64,000 nt of DNA from Iris pallida (Eukaryota; Streptophyta; Magnoliopsida; Asparagales; Iridaceae), in assembly GCA_029216955.1 (NCBI GenBank), contig JANAVB010031417.1, forward strand, positions 21,897,938 through 21,961,937. Direction: 5' to 3'. The notes under the pieces were generated by a model. The model worked only from the letters and a program-made list of their open reading frames with translations. It had not been told where the DNA came from and did not search any database. Of this stretch, positions 1-16,302 are shown in pieces. A program made the translations under genes and the position numbers. Position 1 is the stretch's first letter. Each line of letters begins with the position of its first letter.

Positions 1-364
1 CTAGGAGAGGGTTTAAATACCATAATAGAGAGTGGGAGAAAGCTTAGAATGAAGTAGGAAAGCCTAGAGTGGGAGTTAGAAGCAAAAGTGAGATTTTGCC
101 AAGATAATGGGTAAATCAACAACATGGACCGTAAGATGGACTGGATGTCCACTCTACCTAGAAATTTTGGTAGGTAATGTTAGTGTAGGTTAGTATCCTA
201 CTACCCTAGGAAGCCGGGAGTGGAACTCCTAAGGAAAAGCTGCTTGGCCTTAGTATTATGGTAGAAAGGGTAAACGGGATAAGTAGGGATAATACCCATT
301 TCACAACATATGGGTTTAATACCTTAAGATATAGCTAAAATTAGGTTATTATGGTTGGTAATGG

Positions 365-775
365 TTAGGAATAGTGGACTTGGACTAGTTTTGACCTTGG
401 TTGACCACGGTTGACTATTTTGACCAAAAGTCAACCAAAGTCTAAAATTGACTAGAACTTGACCAAACTTGACCAATTGACCCAAAGTCAACTGTTAGTC
501 AATGTTAGTCAAGTTTGACCTAAAGTTGACCTAGAGTTGACCGAGAGTTGACCAGAGTTGACCAGTTGACCAAAAGTTAACTGTAAGTCAATCGTTGACT
601 TAAATCGACCTAGTTTAATTCCGTTTGACTTGCATTGACCTAGTTTGACTTCGTTAGGCCTAGTATGACTTAGATTGACCCTGCACAATCTAGTTTGACC
701 TTGTTTGACCTAGATTGACTTAGTTTGACGTGTCTTGACCTAGTTTGACTCAGTATGACTTAATTTCACTTCCAA
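365..775 (+). repeat. Array of TTGAC(C/T) cores in the LTR
   Basis: About 35 copies of TTGACC, TTGACT or the complement GGTCAA/AGTCAA occur in about 410 bp, mostly 10-12 bp apart, within variable 'ctagt/ttgac' context. TTGAC(C/T) is the W-box core bound by WRKY transcription factors (established knowledge). Regulatory use is inference. The related LTR at 41905-42005 has only about eight, in inverted orientation, so the array has expanded or contracted between copies. Confidence 0.85.
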
Positions 776-1079
776 ACCATTATATTGATACAATATTCCA
801 TCTATAGGTCCTCGAGGCACTGTTCTTGGACTCAGTCGACTTATCCATTACATCATAGGCGAGTACATTCTCTGATAATATTTCTTTTTTATGATATCGT
901 CTTTGTTTCTAGTATTTAGTGTAGATATCCTTGTTCTCTTGACACATTGTTCACACGGATTGATATTTGTCTGGATCCCGTCATAAGATGTTATTCCTCT
1001 TATATATGGTATGCCTTATGTAAGTCTTCCTAGTTCCTTGTGCATTGTATAGACATGATTCCTGCGAAGGCTAGCTACC

Positions 1080-2526
1080 TAGGGTGGCAATTTTGCCCTC
1101 ATACCCTCTACCCTAGCAGGGTACCCTGCACCCTCAGGTGCCCACGGGTACCCTCTACCCTTGAGGGCAAGCCCTACCCTTACCCTCTTTGAATTAGGGT
1201 AGGGTAAGGGTTTTATTCTGTTACCCTAGTACAATTACCCGGGTACCCGTCCTACCCGCCCTACCCTCTGCCCTAAAACCCTACCCTGAACCCTACCCTA
1301 CCCTGAATCACTACCCTATCCACTACCCGTTAACCCTAACCCTTTAAAACACGACCCTACCTTACTCCCAACCTGAACGGCTCAGGCTCAGCCGCTCAGC
1401 AGTCTGCACTCAGGCTCAGCCGCCCGCTCAGCACTCAGCAATTAAATTCCTTTCTCCCAACCCAAACCGACCGATCTCCCAGAAGAATGCAGACTAAGGA
1501 GACTAAAGGAGATGCAGAAGGTATAAATCTATTTTGTGGTCTGTTTTTTGGTGCTCTATTTTTTGGTGGTCTGTTTTGGTGATAGAAGAATGCAGACTAA
1601 AGGAGATGACAGAAGAATGAAGACTGAAGGATGAAGTGTTAATGATATAATTTCTGTTTTGTGGTATGTTTACTTCTTCATCTTTTTAAGTTTTAATGAA
1701 GAATGAAGACAATGACAGAAGAATGATGAGTGAAGACAATGACAGAAGAATGAAGCTTGATGAATCTGTTTTGTGGTGTGTTTACTTCTTCATCTTTTTA
1801 AGTTTTAATGATATAATTTCTATTGCTTTTTACAAATCTTATGTATTCTCTTTTATTTTACAGGTAATGTGGTCTGTGGACTACTCTTTTGTTGAGTGAA
1901 TACTGAAGAGTGAAGACTGAAGAATGAAGGAGTCATGCCTAGGCTCTAGCCCCCTCCTGTAAATCTGTGTTTTGTAATTTTGTATAGTCCCACTGCCATA
2001 GTATTACTACTACTTGTAGTTTTTTGTAATTAGTTAGTACTTAGGATTAGGAGAACTACATGGTGCTTGATCCTAAGGAGTCAGGTCTAGCCCCCTCCTT
2101 GGGTATGTAGGCAGCCCAGGTTTTTCTATATAACTGGGTTCAGCGCCTTTAGTAAAAAAAAAAAAATATTTTCCCTGTTATTTCTTGTTAAGTTGTTATG
2201 ATTTTTGAATGCTGTCAAAATCTGAAAAAATGAAATTGGAAAAAAAAATATCCCCCCCCCCCCCCCGTTTACTAGCAAAAAATTTGATTTTCAAAGTTAA
2301 AAAAATGAAATAGCAAGGGTAATACCCTTACCCTCCCTACCCTGACCCTCAGCTACCCTGTGAGGGTAAAGGGTAAGGACGGGTAATGGGTATTGGTTTT
2401 TTGGAAGAGGGCTACCCTACCCTACCCTCATGACTCCCTTAGGGTATCAAAAATATGTCAATACCCTACCCTGCCCTGCCCTCTTCCTACCCTTACCCTA
2501 CCCTACCCTACCCATCGCCAGCCCTA
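1080..2526. mobile_element. Non-autonomous hAT element
   Basis: The element begins TAGGGTGGCAA and ends GCCAGCCCTA, giving short imperfect terminal inverted repeats. It is flanked by a perfect 8-bp duplication TAGCTACC (1072-1079 and 2527-2534), as expected for hAT. Subterminal regions 1085-1370 and 2315-2525 are packed with CCCTACCC/CCCTGCCC units on the same strand. These resemble degenerate telomere repeats but are better explained as hAT subterminal repeats. The interior contains two copies of an 'aaggag..ctagccccctcct' block (1926 and 2074), a 15-C run at 2252, and no transposase homology. Confidence 0.85.
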
Positions 2527-3434
2527 TAGCTACCTTCTCAGAGAATCACGTGTCATGACTGGATCCACTATATTAGTCAGGGATGGGGGTGTTAGCGTAG
2601 ATATGTGATCAATACCGCACAATATTATATTGTATCATCATTGTATAGTGTTAATCATACACTCACGTATGATTAGCCAGGCCAAACATTGTATCAAGTT
2701 CTAAGCCGATCACATGTTGAAACTAATACTAAACTCACATAGATATAGTTCCAGATTTTTGTACATGATATATACTATTTTTTTGTTCTTACATTCAGTT
2801 ACAGTCTTGACATGCCTTACCATGATTCATGTACATATTATTTTACCTCGTATATTCTCTCTATTTACTGCTACATTTTCAATATCGTCTAACTAGAACT
2901 GTTATTTGAGATTTGTGCTCGTTCCATCCTGACTGAATATGTTGACAAAATTTTACAGATTATGGCGAGGAGGATTGTCCTACCTACTACGGTCCTCATG
3001 ACGTAGTTGGCCTAGACTTGGAGACCCTAGTTCAGCAAGGGTTAGCTCAGGCCGATGGGGCTTTAGAGTGGCTTAGCTGGTTTAGTTTAGTACTGGACTT
3101 TGTTTCCAGATTACATTTTGGCTTGTTATTATTTTAGTATTTGTATTAGAGATTGTTGACTCTAGACTTGTATTATTTTTGTGTTGGATCTTCTGGATGA
3201 TATTTTATATATTGTTGTCTTTATCTTTCGGTATCATCTATATTTCTTAGATCTTGTGATTGAGTATATTATATTGTCATTGCTTGTCCTCCATTCGGAG
3301 TTGACCGTTCTCGACAGGTTTTGATATTATAATTGTTGTTAGGTAGTAGACCTAGACAGCGTTCTACGTCGTTTCTACGGTGTAGGCTGGGACGCTGTCA
3401 CGCACTCACGCCCTTACTTCGGGTGCGGGTCGTG

Positions 3435-3437
<3 letters not shown>

Positions 3438-3512
<75 letters not shown>
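3438..3512. repeat. (TA)n microsatellite
   Basis: An uninterrupted AT dinucleotide run directly abuts the CA terminus of the LTR. Open frames reading IYIYIY across it are artefacts. Confidence 0.95.
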
Positions 3513-3516
<4 letters not shown>

Positions 3517-3625
3517 TGTGGCAAATGACCTCTAGCCTAGTGGTTAAGAGAGATGCATGTGGCCCAAGTGGTCAGGAGTTCGAGCCCCAGTGGAGGCGAG
3601 TTCGCCACAATTACCCACTGTTTCA
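3513..3625 (+). mobile_element. SINE-like, tRNA-derived element
   Basis: An A-box-like TAGTGGTTAAGAG (about 3537) is followed about 35 bp later by a B-box-like GAGTTCGAGCCCC (about 3577), matching the internal RNA polymerase III promoter of tRNA-derived SINEs. The A-rich stretch near 3625 could be a tail. No complete tRNA cloverleaf is present. Ends and duplication are unresolved. Confidence 0.5.
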
Positions 3626-4623
<998 letters not shown>

Positions 4624-4625
4624 TA

Positions 4626-4629
4626 TATA

Positions 4630-4703
<74 letters not shown>
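4626..4703. repeat. (TA)n microsatellite
   Basis: An AT dinucleotide run lies between the foldback MITE and the 36-bp segment interrupted by the LTR element at 4740. Confidence 0.9.
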
Positions 4704-4706
<3 letters not shown>

Positions 4707-4739
4707 AGCTTCAAGTGCGGGACCTCTATGTACGGGAAA

Positions 4740-5592
4740 TGTAGCTGCCCTTCCCAGAAAATTAGAATACTTCATTATTATTATTTAATTTATTGGAATG
4801 GTGATTTCTATATTTTATAAATAATTACTTAGTCAATTAGTACGGTGGATGACTTAAGTCCTTGTGGAGTTATGGAGCATAAAATGAATAGGAACTGTGG
4901 CCCGGGAGATGTAACAGTGCGCTTTGACTAGAGTACTAGCCATACCAGGAGAGATCGAGCCATAGTAATATCCTAACTAGAGAAACCAGGCCGAGTTGCG
5001 ACATAACCCTTACCGATGTTTTATTTACTTAATAATTATACTATTTAGTTTAGGGATACCGATTATACCATTTTAGCCGGACTGGACCCGAACTGAGCCC
5101 AAGCACATGTGGGTCATGCAGCACGCCCAACGACATCCGTGTTGGTGGAATTTGGTTTGAGTGTGTTATATTTTGTTTTAATGATTTAATAAATAATTTC
5201 CAAATATTTGTAATTGAATATCATAAAAATTCTTATTAGTGGATATTCGGTAATATTAGTATCAAATAGGCCCGTGTACATATTAGAATTTTTAGACTGC
5301 ACAAGTTGGATATATATATATATATGCACCATTATTGTTTTATTGAATTTCGTTATATTTATTATTATTTTATTAAGGTTATTATATATATAATATTATT
5401 TACTTATTATTGGTGATATTAAGTTTTGTCTATTAAATATTTAGTCATATAAATATATATAGTAATATATTATATAGAAATATATATAGTGATACCTGTA
5501 ATAGAAATATATTTAGTGATATATATATATAGTGATAATTATAATAGATATATATATATAGTGATATATATTATATAGAAGTAAATATAGTG

Positions 5593-5675
<83 letters not shown>

Positions 5676-8003
5676 AATGGACTTAGTAATAAAGGAAAAA
5701 GAAAAGAAAGGAATGAATGGATAGCAGCAGCCTACAAAACCATCCGCTCCTTTTAGTTGAACCCGAAGGGGGGGGGGATCAGCCCAACCCGAGATTACAC
5801 TGTATATATATATATATATATACAGCCGCGTTATAACCCAAGGCATCAAGAAGTAACGGGAGATCAAACCCTAAAACCACGAGATCCCCCAAGACCCCGC
5901 GCACCACTGACACGCGTCGGCGGCCGCGCGCCACCGCAGGCACGCCGGAGAACGGCCGGACTCGCGTCGGAGCACGCGAGCGCACAGGCGTGCGCGGACT
6001 GAAGTGACAGCAGTCGTGGGCGGAAAGAGCAACTTCGCGTTGCGTTTTCTCCACCATCGTTCGACGTTTTTCCGATCCAACTTCTCAGGTACGACTACAA
6101 CCTATCCGACTATACGTCCCTTCAAGTAGAATAATTTGTAGTGCGCTAGGGTGATGTGGAAAATGAACCGAAGTTCGGGAAAAAAACCTGTCTCGAAAAC
6201 AGGACGTTTAACTGTCCATCGACCCAAGTTTACAGGCACTTCCTGAACAGAGTAGTGGGATATTTCAAAAACTAGTTAATGGCAGTCCTAGACAACCTAT
6301 AGGGCTTTGAATCCCTTTTTGTAGAATCGGATTTCGTTGACAATGCGTCGAGAAATCCGATTCCGAAGTTTGACAAAAATCTGTTTTAAAATCAATAAAA
6401 TTGTCCCACACGACGTGCGTCCCGCCAATCCGGGCGACGTGGTCGCGAACCGAAAGGATCGAAAGCTGCGTAACGGCTTTGTGGTCGTGTGGGCTTTGAC
6501 GGAATTCAAATTGGTCGCGTGTGCGCGACGAATTTGATGCGTATCCGTCGAAATTCACCGTATCGTGCACTTTGCAAATTTCTCAATTACTTTGTGCACG
6601 TTCGTCAGATCGAGACAAAACTTACGCCAGCAGAACCGTATCGTTTTTCTGGTCCTGTATGCCAAGTTTGGTCCGATTCTGAGACCGTTGATAAAATTAC
6701 CGTTTTGCGGGCCCCACGGTCCCACTCAACGGGTGATTTTGTGCCCGGCCCGCCGGAATCCAACTTTGGACATACGGTTGGGTTCGTATCGAAAAACTAG
6801 ATCCGTAGACATGTAGTTTGATAACTTTAGAGACCGTTGACTCTGGCACGCTTTTCGGTGCAAAGCGGGTCCAACGGCGGACATCGTTTTTGCCCGAAAT
6901 TACCGTTTTTTCCCCTGTGTCCAGAATTGGACTTAAGAACAGGCAATCCTAGCTAATTGGACTATTCTGAGATCATTGGTATTGTTTATTTCAGCTTCCG
7001 GGGACTGTTGTACGGGTTTTGACTATAGTGGCACATTGAGTAGTTCAGATTGTCGGTTTCACCAGCAAAGGACCACAGGCGAGTACAGTTTATTGTTTGC
7101 ATTTTGATATTGATCTTTACTATATTTCATTGATTAGTCATTGGTTATGTGATATTTTTATACTCTATTATAAATTATTGAGTCGGGAATGAGAAGTACC
7201 AAGGATGTGTGATCCGACCGTAGACCGTGTTTACTTTCATGCAGTAGATCTCGTAGACAGTGTTTACTTTTATGCAGTAGATCTCGTAGACCGTATTTAT
7301 TTTATGCAGTAGATCTCGTAGACATTGTAGATCTCGTAGACATTGTTTATTTTATGCAGTAGATCTCGTAGACATTGTAGATCTCGTAGACATTGTTTAT
7401 TTTATGCAGTAGATCTCGTAGACATCGTAGATCTCGTAGACATTGTAGATCTCGTAGACATTGTTTATTTTCATGCAGTAGATCTCGTAGACCGTGCGGT
7501 GTAGTACCCCAGACCGATCACATGTCAAAGGTACTTCTAATGGTGGAAAGTATATTGGTCTATTATTATTGATTTTTCTTACGGCTTTACTGTTTATTTT
7601 CAAACCCATGATTGATGTCTAACCTTTGTTATAGTCATTTTCTTTATTTGAAATTACATTCAGTGAATTGTGCTCGTTCCATTCCTGACTGGAAACCAAC
7701 ATTTTCAGGTTAGCCGTGGATTCACTTAGCTTGGGAAGAGACGGGAATACCTGCAGACAAAGGCCTAGAGACTAGTTAGATAGTGGGGTTGTAGTTATTC
7801 CTTTATATGTGCAAGTTTATATTTTTCTGCAAAATGTAAAACTTGTGATCATTGTAAATTAAATTAATTTTATGAATGAGCATTATTTGTGATTTTGATC
7901 TTCATGGTCGTGACAGCGTTCTACCGCCGACACTGCGGCGTAGGCTGGCTTGGACACGTCTTGTATCCGTTTAAAAAAAAAAGAACGGGTGCGGGTCGTG
8001 ACA
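4740..8003 (+). repeat. 5' LTR of the LARD-like element
   Basis: 3,264 bp, TG...CA ends. It includes (TA)n at 5595-5672 and 5802-5821, a CpG-rich block at 5885-6010, and an array of GTAGATCTCGTAGACAT units at 7225-7490. The last 100 bp (cgttctaccgcc..ctgcggcgtagg..) resemble the ends of the LTRs at 3437 and 26714, so these families share terminal sequence. Confidence 0.92.
7195..7500 (+). repeat. Short tandem array in the 5' LTR
   Basis: Units of GTAGATCTCGTAGACATT (18 bp), alternating with 'gtttattttatgca' spacers, repeat about ten times. The same array is in the 3' LTR. Confidence 0.85.
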
Positions 8004-11000
8004 AGTTTTTGTGGTGGCCCATGCAGGTCTGTCTTCGCAAATCATGCGAACTCGTGATAGTACTTAAGTTAGTTGTACTATTGCGGGCCTGCGACTAGAA
8101 ATGCTCATTCACGAATTAGAAATTAATTTAATTTACGAGAATGACTAAGATTAGGAGTCCCTTATACAAAGTTACCGATGGGTAGTCTAGGTCATGCAAT
8201 GTAGATAGGGAGTTATAAATTTTGATAGTTTATCAGATCTCCATAGGTACATTATTATCTCTTGATATGACGATGTAATCTAATTTGGATAGATTATCCC
8301 CTTGGTAAGGCAGGGCTTCGTAGAATTAATGATCTAGCCTTGATAGATTATTCAATTCATTCTCTTGCCTCTTAGATATTATCCTCATATCTTAGTTGAA
8401 CTGCCTATTTAGTTTCTATTTGCCCTAGGAATTAATATTTTGTATAAATTCTGATTATTGTTATTCCCATAGGGACCTCGAGTTAGTTTAGATTCAAGTT
8501 TTTCCCCAAAGACTTGAATACACACGGAATAGTTAGAATGTTTGTATTTCTTTTGTCCTTGGTTATTTCTCCCTGTTCAATCCTTTCTTTTAAGGGTTGT
8601 GAGTGATAGGACAAATGTTTACGTTTTTTTTTCATAGTCAACTTGTTTGAATCTATAGAAGCCCATGAAGTTCTACAGATATAGTTAAAAGAATATTAGT
8701 TGACTCATAATGGCAGGACAGCAGCGCACTGTCGCCATTTATTTGAATTATGGACTCGCTGTAGCCAGCAGCGCACTGGCGACACGACCCCTACAGTTGA
8801 AATTAGATTAGGAAAATATCGGTTATAGAATATTTCTAAAACTATGGCTACTGGTCCTCTTTGATTGTAGTTACCCTTGTGACAGGTAGAGTATCTGATA
8901 GGATATCACCACTGAGTCACGGAACCAAGGGTTTACCATCGTACGAGTATACGGGCGAGGCGTAATCCGCGGTGAATTGACTTCAAACATGATTTCAAGT
9001 TTGGGATACCATAGAGGATAGGACAATGCCATGCATGTCCCATAAGATCCAAAGCCGATATTAGTGGAAGATCTGTAAGTTGAGTAGCATGTCTCCGAAA
9101 CTAGCATTATGTGGTCCTTGTCAATAGAAGATAGTAGGATTGACTGTATAAGCAAGAACACCATGTAAGTTTTGATTCTCTCTAAACTCAAACTACCTGT
9201 GCCTCTTTTCAAAAAAAAATCTCGCGTACTTGTATCTTGACTACTTTGACCAATGCTGCTATTATAGCCTAGTTTTGCAAGCTCACTCTGTTCTCGAGCT
9301 TGATTCGAGACATATGTTTAGTGGGGACGCCTGCTAACTTATTGTCTCATCAGAATCAGTGTATTATGGTCTGATCAACCATGATGCGTTGGGTTCGCTC
9401 TTCGTTTAATTACACTACGTGGATGGAGATATATAGGTATCTAGGGTCTCATCCGCGACTGCTTGACAATTCCTCTTGAATTATACGTTCGCCCTTGAAT
9501 CACGTGATTGTATTCAGTAACATCTTTCTTGAACTCTTTATGGTTTTTGTTTTTCACTGGTTCGGAAAGACAGAAGCTCGTAATTTATCGCGTATCCCCA
9601 TGGCTATGGTAGTTGTATACACAAGGAAAGTTATCGCCAGCCATGCGATCGAGTTACGCGTTCTCCTCTCGACCCCAAACTGTATCGGGACTTTCAAGCC
9701 ATCTGAAATTAAGAATGATTAGGGTTTTACCCTTAGTCGTAATGCCAACCCAGGAGACTATCTACTCTCAAGGAACAATTTATTGTGTCTCTAAATATTT
9801 TCTTGAATATTGCCTTTACTTTCAACCCTTGTGCCTTGACTCAACCGTCCCTCGACCAAAGCCCACAGTTTAGACATGAGATGAATAGACAAGGCTAAGG
9901 ACAATAATTTATCGTGACTATGGCAGACACTCATCCCGAGATTGGTTTCCAACAAATATTACTCTAGTTATGTAAATTTTATTATTAAGACCTAACTAGT
10001 GTTGGAACACCATAGTCACTAGCTTAGCCAATACCATAGCTTAAATACCCTGTCAAATTGTGATATACCAGTTGTCAACAACAATGCATGATCACTGCAG
10101 CCCATACTACTAGAACCCTTATGACCATAGTCTGACAGGTTTGACACAACTAAAGTTTCACGACCCAGTTGTCAGAAATCTTTTAGATGATGTGCCTTAG
10201 AGCTGGTTACCCCGTCGATAACTCTTGTACCCTATGGATGAGTATGATTCCTCTATTTTATCGACCATGTGTTATTTTACACCCTCGTTTCTCATTTATT
10301 GAGGGATGATCTTTGACTCGACTTATACCTATCGTATCCTGATATGCCGTGCCTCATTCTTTATTAATAAGAGTCGAGGTACCGTATCCAAACTTTGGAA
10401 TTCTTCTGATCTCACCATTCCTAAAACCATATCCTAGCCTCTAAGGTGGGTAGACTGTAAGCCTCCTAAAATTTTTGGGATATACGAGGATTTTTGATTG
10501 ATTAGAATGACTTCCATAGGATGAGGATTAGTACCCTTGGACTCCCACTTTTCATTTAGATCATTTGGTGTCCTCGATCGTGCCGTTATATTCGGAGCAT
10601 GAGACCAGCTGTTATCTTCCAACAGATTTCATATGCAAGATCTAGACGAGTCCACCTTCATCTAGGTATATCATGTTCCACTCAAAACCGTCCCCTTATA
10701 CTCTATTTTTACGGTACAATTTTCAGGATAGAAAGGACTAGCTATGACCCTCACCATAATACCGGTATACTTTCCAACTTCCATTAGAATCTCAACCTTG
10801 ACTCGAACCTTTCGACCTAATATATGGTTGTGATCGACTGGAAGCCCACTACGCACATGTCACTAGTGTGCCATTTAATTGTGTCTTCTCGTGCTACTTA
10901 AACATAAAAGTCACGGAAAGCACATCTTCAGGGCTTACAAAACCTATTTAACCAATCCGACTGCCCAACAAGCTCAACCACTTGGGTGGAAAACTATTCT

Positions 11001-12061
11001 AGGTTACCCTAACCTAGTAAAAACAGTTTATAGTTGGGACCTTGTTCAGTCCATATAGATTGAAATCCAGGATTCATCCAACTAACGATTGGTGTCCAAT
11101 CGGAGAACCCATTTAGATCCAGTTAAACCATCCATGCATATCACCATAGTTGACTAAAATCGGACTTTTTGAGATAGGTCCCTATACCTACTACGTAGTC
11201 TCCCTCTCGTAGAATGTGAAGTCATTCGTAACCCTTATCCCATCTACCTGGAAGTCGCGATACGATCTTGTATTGTATTTATATCCTTTGCTCGTGCGTT
11301 TAAATAACCACGGAAAGGATCACAATCTTGATTTCCCAAATTTCGTTCCATTATGAAATCTTGTTCAGATAAAATTTTGAGAACGAAATTATGTATTGCA
11401 CGGATTGCAGGCCCCTCTAAGAAGCGAAGGGTTCTTCCAATTAGCCAGTGACTGGACTAGAATGGCCCAATCTAGCAAATAAGTTAATGGTTCATGATTT
11501 TCCTTCTAGCTGCATCTTTGGATACCCTCTACCGTTCTTGAAACTTCATAATTGCTCTCGATTATTCTTCCTCATCTTCCTGTCCTTCCTATTACAGAGC
11601 GGCGAATGGGCATGCTCATTGGAATTTACCAATATTCTTAGATGCTTGTACAATTTGTTGATTGTTAAGTGTTTGGGTTGCTTGATAGATAGAAAATGAT
11701 TATAGGTGACATATACAGTAGATATCTATGGGTAGGAATTTATTTAGCAATTAGTTGGAAGATTATAAAGTTAGCGACATGAGAATTGAGGGAGTAGTAT
11801 GACCAAAGGTGGGTAGAAGTCCTCGATGATTCGTAGTTACGAAATGGCTTGGAGGAGGATATTAATAGTTCCGAGAATTTAAATTCAAGGATATTGTGGT
11901 AATAGTGGATTCATCCTTTTAATTTTTAAGTTTGAATTTTTGGCATGTTTATGAGTTAGAAATTCGAGGAGATTAAAGTAATGGTAGATTACCTTTTTGA
12001 ATTCAAGGAATAGTTATAAATTAGAATTTCGAGGACGAAATTACTTTAAGGTGGGTAGATT
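8004..12061 (+). pseudogene. Decayed, non-coding interior of the LARD-like element
   Basis: No frame longer than about 115 codons exists and none reads as gag or pol. A weak GKVIA..ELR stretch near 9625-9660 resembles the RNase H segment of Ty3/gypsy pol. The sequence just before the 3' LTR contains 'aatttcgaggacgaaatt' and a purine-rich 'aaggtgggtaga' that may be a degenerate polypurine tract. No standard tRNA primer site is recognisable after 8003. These remnants suggest a gypsy ancestor whose coding region was lost. Confidence 0.55.
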
Positions 12062-15489
<3,428 letters not shown>

Positions 15490-15546
15490 GGAAAATACGG
15501 GACACAGTTTCAGCAGTAATAACACATCCTATTTCTTCAGTCATGG

Positions 15547-16300
15547 GACCCACCCTCTCACATTTCAAGCCTACACCTCTTCCGTGGAAAAATATGTTAC
15601 TGTTGTCTAGGGGGTAGAGAAGCACTTTTTCCCCCTCGCAGACGGGTCACATGGTCTGTGAGGCATTGGCTAAGCTGGGTTCTGACATAGTGCCTCTCGG
15701 GTTGCCAGGTTGGTCGCATCTCTCGCAGAGGTTCAGTCGAGGAAGTTCTCCGATACGAATTTCATGGCGAGTTCGTGCCGGAGCTCCGGGACAGTACAAC
15801 GACAATGGTTCAAGGCTCGTCGGGAGGTTGTTGCTGGTAGGGGCGCCACATCGGAGAAGGCAGAGGACCAGTGGTTTGTCCTATCAGCTGGCCACGGTAT
15901 TGCTTGCGGACTGTCGACTCCACGACCTGGGAAGGGCGGTTCTGGCTTTGCCCTACGTTGGCATGGTGGTGCAGCTCGCGTGTGGAAGGGTCGCCGGCAA
16001 GTGGTTCTGATGCGCGCACGACGGAGGCGGCGTGGTTTCGCCGCAAAGGCTTAGGCACGGGCTCTCATGCGGTCGGTGCCGACGGAGGGTCCGAGGAGAA
16101 CTCGGTGCCGTCTGGGTCGTTCGATGGTGACGACCATGAAGATGATAATAGCAATGAAGACGAAGGCTTTGCTGAGCTGAGAGCCTGAGAGCTTGCACCT
16201 TCGGATAGTAACCCCTTCAAGAGAAATAATAGAAGGAAGGTGATGCTTCTCAACCGCAACAGTACCATGCATATTTCTCAACGGATGAGATAAGGTGGAG
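15547..16300. mobile_element. 754-bp insertion with GTCATGG direct repeats, possibly Pack-MULE-like
   Basis: The inverted copy at 20266-20372 lacks this segment: 'tatttcttca' runs straight into 'tggtgttgtgtgg' there. GTCATGG occurs on both sides (15540-15546 and 16301-16307). Ends GACCCACCCTCTCAC and (complement) CTCCACCTTATCTCAT are weakly similar. The content is GC-rich with overlapping open frames on both strands, including a 67-codon minus frame (16065-16268) opening with a hydrophobic stretch; none is recognised. It could be captured gene fragments carried by a MULE, but the terminal repeats are too poor to be sure. Confidence 0.45.
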
Positions 16301-16302
16301 GT

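Larger units (their letters stand above)
1..3437 (+). mobile_element. LTR of a large-LTR retrotransposon family, 5' end outside the window
   Basis: The right end GGTGCGGGTCGTGACA at 3422-3437 matches, inverted, the TGTCACGACCCGCACC that begins the solo LTR at 26714. Internal blocks also match that solo LTR read on its minus strand: 'aggcgagtacattc' near 860, 'agatgttattcct' near 985, and 'gggatgggg' with 'atatgtgatcaa' near 2580-2612. Both copies carry the TTGAC array. The left end is cut by the window, so the target-site duplication cannot be checked and a full element cannot be told from a solo LTR. The copy is split by a hAT insertion at 1080-2526. No coding capacity is recognised. Confidence 0.75.

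Noticed and set aside
1085..2525. Interstitial telomere repeats (CCCTACCC)
   Set aside because: Units are irregular, not CCCTAAA, and lie within an element with hAT ends and an 8-bp duplication, so they are subterminal repeats.
3537..3600. tRNA gene
   Set aside because: A- and B-box-like motifs are present but no cloverleaf can be drawn; a SINE fits better.
9495..9722. Functional pol fragment in the LARD interior
   Set aside because: Only a short RNase H-like phrase is recognisable and the surrounding frame is broken.
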